Part shown: piece by piece, positions 48,198 to 52,740 of the stretch | Numbering within the stretch: the stretch's first letter is position 1 | How the letters are laid out: each line of letters begins with the position of its first letter | From: a virus | Reading direction: 5' to 3' (one strand) | Virus record (IMG/VR): IMGVR_UViG_3300031673_000065 | Coordinates: 1 to 52,740 of that record | DNA length: 52,740 nucleotides | Made by a program: the position numbers and the translations under genes | The notes under the pieces: generated by a model | What the model was told of the DNA's origin: nothing | Database searches by the model: none | What the model saw: the letters and a program-made list of their open reading frames with translations, nothing else

Positions 48198-48589
48198 GCG
48201 ATTGCCTGGCGTGGCATGCCCGCTATGAACTCAATTGGGGACATAAGGTTGCTGCCAGAGGCGGTCCTGTTGAAGTTACTCGTAAAGAGTATAACGAACA
48301 GGCCGGGGCTGAGACGCCGGAGCAACCCGCTGTCCCCGAATGCGGGGATCATGTTTGGAAATGGTGGTGGGAACTTAACACACGCCGTCCACCGGGGTTT
48401 GATAACCTGGCTCCGATTTCTTATAGCGAAATTTGTGCTTGGATTTCGTTGTTTGGAAAGTTTGTGTCACCGGAAGAAATTGGTTGGTTGATCCAAATGG
48501 ATAATGCATGGATGGCCGCGATCGCCGACGAACGCAAAGCGCGGAGTGACCGTGAGAAGGAAGAGTCGGATCGCAAAAGGAGTAAGTGA
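48176..48589 (+). CDS. Tail assembly chaperone, -1 frame extension (gpT-like)
   Basis: This has no start of its own; it is reached by -1 frameshifting at 48170-48176. It adds 137 codons to the first 130 of the gpG-like gene, giving a fusion of about 267 residues (47787-48589). The segment KWWWELNTRRPPGFDNLAPI, then SYSEICAWISLFGKFVSPEE, then IGWLIQMDNAWM is the pattern of phage tail chaperone C-termini (Trp-rich, PxxExxLIxxMDxAxM). It ends in an Arg/Lys/Glu-rich tail with TGATG overlap to the tape measure gene. Confidence 0.9.
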   Translation: MEIGEQLGDCLAWHARYELNWGHKVAARGGPVEVTRKEYNEQAGAETPEQPAVPECGDHVWKWWWELNTRRPPGFDNLAPISYSEICAWISLFGKFVSPEEIGWLIQMDNAWMAAIADERKARSDREKEESDRKRSK

Positions 48590-51500
48590 TGTCAGTTGAT
48601 CTTGCACAGCTAGGATTTTCGGTCGACAGCACGGGCGCTATCAAGGCCACCAAGGATCTTGAGAACCTGACGGAAGCCGCGAATGACGCTGAAGGTGCTG
48701 TTGACGATTTAGGCAAAACATCGGAGAAATCTGCCGACGCTCAAGCGCGACTAGCAAAGTCTGCCGAACGGTATGGAAAGATCCTGGGTAAGACTATCAA
48801 GTGGTCCATTGTTGCCATGACCGGATTGGCGGCCAATTCTTTGCGACTCGGCATAGCGGTAGAAGAGACTGCCAATAAGTTTCAAATGGTGTTCCGCGGG
48901 TCGGTGGAGAAGGTTAACAACGAGCTGATAGCACTGACCAAAACGATCCCCATCACAGTTTCACAAGCCCGTGAACTTGCGTCCGGTATTCAGACGGTGC
49001 TTGTCCCAATGGGGATGGCACGTGAGGAAGCCGCGAACTTCTCGGTTGAGGCTGTCAAGATGTCCGGCGCTATCGCGACTTTCAACAAGACTAAGGCGGA
49101 CGTCGTACTCAAGGATATCCAATCTGCCCTGGCCGGTTCTTCCCAGCAGTTGCAAAAGTACGGTATCGACGCAACCCAAGCCCGGTTGAAATCCCTTGCC
49201 TATGAGAAAGGCTTGATTGGTGTGGGTGAAGAACTTACCCGGACGGCACGGGCGCAAGCTTTATTCATTGCGATCACACGAGACGCGAGCGACGCACTCA
49301 AGGCCACCGACGACGCTGTACTTTCTACAAGTGACCAAATGGATTTCCTACGCCGTGATTTCACCCAAGCGTCAGAAGATTTGGGGCAGGCGTTGGTGCC
49401 TGCATTCAGGTCCCTGCTTGAAGTGTTGCTGGAAGTAGACGCGGAAGGGTTAACACCGTTACAAAGGGGCATGCAAGCTATAGCAACATTTATTCTCCTG
49501 GTCACTAAGTATGTGTTGCTGATGGTGGCCGGATTCCTGAAAGCGGAATACGGGATAATTCAGTTCATCAATACAATTGACAACGCCTTAACACGGCTGT
49601 CCGAAATGTCCCCGAAAGACTGGTGGGACGATGCGATGGCCGGTATGAATTTCCTTAACACGGGTGTTGATACTACTAACACGGAAGAAGTGGATGCTGC
49701 AATAGAGGACGCTCGCAAAAGCAGTGCAGAACTCAACGCTGAACTTGAAACTAGGTTGGCCGGGATCTTCGCGCTCGTTGATGGTGTTAATGCCTCTATA
49801 GTAGAACTGGCCAGTGGGGTTGACCGTTCCTTGGACGACGTCAATGCGGGAATGCTAGAATTGCTCGACACAGAGGCGGCGCTAATCCAGTTGACACCGG
49901 AGGAAGCCAAGGCGTTTGAAACTTTGCGCGGCGTCCTAGACCCAACCGGCAAAGCGGTGAAAGCATTGGCGGCCGCGAAAGTATTGCTGAAGAAGGCATT
50001 TGATGCAAAAGCTATTAATGCCAAAGAATACGAAATGCTTGCCAAAGCACTCGACAAGTCTGCGCTGGCCCTGGCAGCTTACGGGGAAGAGGCGTTCAAG
50101 CTGAGGGAAATGAACTTCACCATCAAAGCCACTCTCGAAACAAATATGGAATTCGTTGACGGGCTTGAGGAAGCGGAGAATGCTTTCAATGCGCTGGAAC
50201 GTTCACTGATTCCAAGCATGGGCGCATTGCAGGATTGGCAGGACACCTATAACGAGGCGTTCCAAGCTTATGTTGACGGGGACATCGACCCGGAACGCTG
50301 GGATCGATTACAGAAAGCATTGAATGAGGCGGAATTTGCCGCTGGGAAATGGGGTGATTCTTTCGAGGAAGCCGCCCGCGGCTGGTTGACCACCTTGGAA
50401 AGTCTGCGCGATTCTTACGACGAAGATTCCCGCCAGGCGCTAATGCTGAATTCAGTCATTCAATTATTGAATGTTGCGCTGGGTATTCAGGCGGTCATTA
50501 AGCAACTTGCCGGTGGAGATGTCTGGTCAGCAATTCCGCGTGCACTGGGTGTGGCGGCAATGATCGGATCAATGGGTGTGTCCACCGGGGCATCCGGCAG
50601 CGCAGTAGCAGAACGCACGCGGCAGGAAACTCAAGGGACGGGAAGTGTGCTAGGGGATGCCGAAGCCAAATCAGAATCTATTTTGAACGCATCCGAAATT
50701 ACCGCGAAGGCAACCACAGAGCTAGTCGGTATAAACCGGGGCATGCTCAACGCCTTGCAAAGTCTCACAGCCGGGGTGGGTGGCGCGTCAACACAATTGG
50801 TGCGCGGTGGTGTAGGCGATACCAGTTTCGGTGGGTTGCCCAAGGGTTTTGATTTTGAAACCGCTGGCGCTGTTGCTGGCGGTGGTCTCGGTGCTTATGC
50901 TGGCGCGGTTTATGGCGCAATACTTGGTGGACCGATCGGCTTGGCTATTGGCGCGGTGCTTGGCGCGTTATTTGGCAGCATTGTCGGGAAGATACTCGGA
51001 AAAATAATCGGCAGTAAATCTAAGGTATTAGACCAAGGGATACAAATAATCGGTGGCACGCTTGGCGACTTGTCGAACGAAGTTCTGGTGCAGGCGTTTC
51101 AAGATTACAAGACGAAAAAATGGTGGCTTGGCGGCTGGAAAGAACACACTACAACGCAAGGTTTACCGGATGAAATCGGCGCGCAACTGGCGCTTGTATT
51201 CGGCGCCATTGGGCAAACCGTAATGGAGGCGGCTGTTGCTTTAGGGCTACCGCTGGACCTCATAGAGGAACGCATATCGAAGTTTGAAATAGCAACGACA
51301 AAAATCAGCCTCGAAGGACTTAGCGGTGAAGAACAGCAAGAGGCAATTATAGCGGTATTCTCAAAGATTTTTGATGACTTGGCTGGAGACGTTGTGCCGT
51401 TCATTGGGCAATTTCAAAAGGTGGGCGAAGGGCTGGGTGAAACCCTGGTGCGGGTGGCAACGTCGGTACAGGTGTTCCGGGAAGCGGTCGATGCCTTGGG

Positions 51501-52740
51501 CTTCGTTATTGATACCGCTGACCCTGAGTTGTTTGCGCAAATCGCGGTGGGCTTGGTTGAACTCACTGGCGGCGTGGAAAACTTCATCAGCATGTTCACC
51601 ACTTTCTTTGACCTGTTCGCCAGCGAAGAACAGAAGCTGGAATTCATCACGAACCAAGTCACCCGTGCCTTTGAAGGCGTGGGCTTGACGCTGCCGAAAA
51701 CACGTGATGCAATTTTTGATCTGATGATGACGCTGGACGCAACGACCGAAGAAGGCCGCAGACAGATAGCGATGTTGCTGGAACTGGCCCCGGTGCTGGA
51801 CGAGTATTATAGTTTGATGGAAGAAGGCACCGAGGACCTGGCGGCACAGGCACGCGAGTTTGCCGACATCGTTGGTGCCTTTATTGGCATCGGTGACAGC
51901 AGCCAATTGCGTGCGCTGAAGAACTCTTTCAACGAAGCAATGGACGCGGCCAAAGCGTTGAACGCCACCCAGAAAGAATACGCCATGATCACCCGTGCCT
52001 TTAATATGCAGTTGAAACGGATGGCGGCTGAACTCACCTTGAGTGTGTTGTCGCTGGTACAACAACTGTTTGGGGAAGATAGCACATACGGTGACCCCAT
52101 CAACGACGGTCTAGAAGAAACTAGAGAAGTCGCCAACAGCGTGTTCACCGAGTGGCAACGCGCACTGGAAGACATTTACGATTACACCCAACAATTGTTG
52201 CTGGACGAAAATCTGACAACGCTGACCCCGGCGGAACAGTTATCCGAAGCCCAAAAGCAATTCAATGAAATCCTTGCCAAAGCACAGGCGGGTGATGTGG
52301 AGGCGGCAGCGGCGTTACCGGATGCTGCGCAAGCCCTGTTGGAAGAAGCGCGGTTCATGTTCGCCAGCGGCCAACAATATACCGACATTTTTGATATGGT
52401 GCTGGCAGCTTTGAACAGCGTTAAGATCCCGGCAAACGTTCCTGAATTCATCAAAGAAGAAGAAGACAAAAACGCAGGAATCGTTGATCCCATTGTTACC
52501 GCAATTGATGAACAGACCAAAGCATTGCAACGTTATCTTCAGGCTCTTGACCTGGCGGCTACGTTACGTGACTTGTCGCGGGTTCTGAATGTGTCGGTGT
52601 TAACCCTGGCACAAGAGTTGGGTGTGCCGTTGCGTGAGTTGGCGCAGATATTGGGTGTCAATCTTACGCCGATTGACAACACCACGGCGGAAGCCATTGG
52701 CGACTTGGCCGTGTCTTTGGGTGCCGACATTTTTGAATTG
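48589..52740 (+). CDS. Tape measure protein, N-terminal part (continues at 2..1153)
   Basis: Open from ATG 48589 (AGGAGTAAGTG upstream, TGATG overlap with the chaperone) to the window edge; it continues in frame at position 2. MSVDLAQLGFSVDSTGAIKA and DLENLTEAANDAEGAVDDL are typical starts of TP901-like tape measures. AMTGLAANSLRLGIAVEETA and QARELASGIQTVLVPMGMA follow. Around residues 758-808 a Gly/Ala/Ile-rich hydrophobic block (GGGLGAYAGAVYGAILGGPI) gives two or three membrane-like segments, thought to serve DNA ejection through the inner membrane. The rest is long helix with heptad repeats. Complete length 1,719 residues. Confidence 0.93.
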   Translation, partial: MSVDLAQLGFSVDSTGAIKATKDLENLTEAANDAEGAVDDLGKTSEKSADAQARLAKSAERYGKILGKTIKWSIVAMTGLAANSLRLGIAVEETANKFQMVFRGSVEKVNNELIALTKTIPITVSQARELASGIQTVLVPMGMAREEAANFSVEAVKMSGAIATFNKTKADVVLKDIQSALAGSSQQLQKYGIDATQARLKSLAYEKGLIGVGEELTRTARAQALFIAITRDASDALKATDDAVLSTSDQMDFLRRDFTQASEDLGQALVPAFRSLLEVLLEVDAEGLTPLQRGMQAIATFILLVTKYVLLMVAGFLKAEYGIIQFINTIDNALTRLSEMSPKDWWDDAMAGMNFLNTGVDTTNTEEVDAAIEDARKSSAELNAELETRLAGIFALVDGVNASIVELASGVDRSLDDVNAGMLELLDTEAALIQLTPEEAKAFETLRGVLDPTGKAVKALAAAKVLLKKAFDAKAINAKEYEMLAKALDKSALALAAYGEEAFKLREMNFTIKATLETNMEFVDGLEEAENAFNALERSLIPSMGALQDWQDTYNEAFQAYVDGDIDPERWDRLQKALNEAEFAAGKWGDSFEEAARGWLTTLESLRDSYDEDSRQALMLNSVIQLLNVALGIQAVIKQLAGGDVWSAIPRALGVAAMIGSMGVSTGASGSAVAERTRQETQGTGSVLGDAEAKSESILNASEITAKATTELVGINRGMLNALQSLTAGVGGASTQLVRGGVGDTSFGGLPKGFDFETAGAVAGGGLGAYAGAVYGAILGGPIGLAIGAVLGALFGSIVGKILGKIIGSKSKVLDQGIQIIGGTLGDLSNEVLVQAFQDYKTKKWWLGGWKEHTTTQGLPDEIGAQLALVFGAIGQTVMEAAVALGLPLDLIEERISKFEIATTKISLEGLSGEEQQEAIIAVFSKIFDDLAGDVVPFIGQFQKVGEGLGETLVRVATSVQVFREAVDALGFVIDTADPELFAQIAVGLVELTGGVENFISMFTTFFDLFASEEQKLEFITNQVTRAFEGVGLTLPKTRDAIFDLMMTLDATTEEGRRQIAMLLELAPVLDEYYSLMEEGTEDLAAQAREFADIVGAFIGIGDSSQLRALKNSFNEAMDAAKALNATQKEYAMITRAFNMQLKRMAAELTLSVLSLVQQLFGEDSTYGDPINDGLEETREVANSVFTEWQRALEDIYDYTQQLLLDENLTTLTPAEQLSEAQKQFNEILAKAQAGDVEAAAALPDAAQALLEEARFMFASGQQYTDIFDMVLAALNSVKIPANVPEFIKEEEDKNAGIVDPIVTAIDEQTKALQRYLQALDLAATLRDLSRVLNVSVLTLAQELGVPLRELAQILGVNLTPIDNTTAEAIGDLAVSLGADIFEL
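52596..52740. repeat. Terminal direct repeat, right copy (circular overlap)
   Basis: Copy of 1-145 with one difference (T at 52722 against C at 127). The codon is GGT or GGC, both glycine, so the difference is silent; this makes a real polymorphism in the phage population as likely as an assembly error. Confidence 0.95.

Noticed and set aside
48216-48491. 91-codon frame in the chaperone region
   Set aside because: It lies in frame 0 after the gpG-like stop and lacks chaperone features; the -1 frame carries the real extension.
1-52740. tRNA genes, integrase, lysogeny repressor, CRISPR array
   Set aside because: None recognised on either strand by reading. tRNAs cannot be fully excluded without a tRNAscan-type search, but no gene gap outside the RNA block is large enough to hold one comfortably.

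Overview
The window is a complete tailed-phage genome (most likely a siphovirus) written out slightly more than once. Bases 1-145 recur at 52596-52740 with a single mismatch, and one long tape-measure reading frame runs off the right edge and continues in frame from the left edge. The circular unit is therefore about 52,595 bp. I see no integrase, no repressor, no tRNA and no CRISPR array. Gram-negative lysis genes (SleB-type hydrolase, a lipobox protein) and strong GGAG ribosome-binding sites suggest a proteobacterial host, but the host cannot be named from the sequence.

Left arm (about 3.8-21.3 kb, minus strand). These are the early and replication genes. The first transcribed are two conserved phage proteins, a PrimPol-SF3 helicase, a zinc/winged-helix protein and a flavoprotein. 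Next comes a roughly 530-base GC-rich non-coding block that looks like a large structured RNA with its own sigma70-like promoter. Downstream are eight short genes with near-identical translation starts, a Lys-Ala-Pro repeat protein, and a UUCG-capped terminator. The arm ends with ThyX, a HAD/nucleotide-hydrolase-like fusion, a DnaQ-type exonuclease, a DnaE-type polymerase, a VRR-NUC-like nuclease, a SNF2-type helicase, a small membrane protein, a glycosyltransferase and a methyltransferase. The phage appears to bring most of its own replisome, built around a C-family polymerase.

Divergent control region (about 21.26-21.89 kb). It holds a leftward promoter feeding a 15-bp 5'-terminal stem-loop. 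It also holds about eleven copies of GGCCGTGCT-like repeats arranged in inverted clusters around an AT-rich core. This is a candidate replication origin or operator array.

Right arm (21.9-52.7 kb and on to 3.8 kb, plus strand). The order is small terminase, lysis genes, large terminase, portal, a protease polyprotein, decoration and capsid proteins, connectors, and a MuF protein with a C-terminal zinc-metallopeptidase domain followed by a small possible immunity gene in AT-rich DNA. After the gp10-like protein comes an unusual 11-kb block. It contains a double seven-bladed propeller protein, a 36-repeat acidic fibre-like protein, other structural proteins and two glycosyltransferases. Then follow the tail terminator, tail tube, a frameshifting tail chaperone (T TTT TTA), the 1,719-residue tape measure and two tail-tip proteins.

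The most interesting items are: the candidate large RNA; the protease-fused polyprotein whose four small modules are separated by near-identical linkers, one module having a free-standing paralogue among the early genes; the MuF-metallopeptidase pair; and the inverted iteron array.
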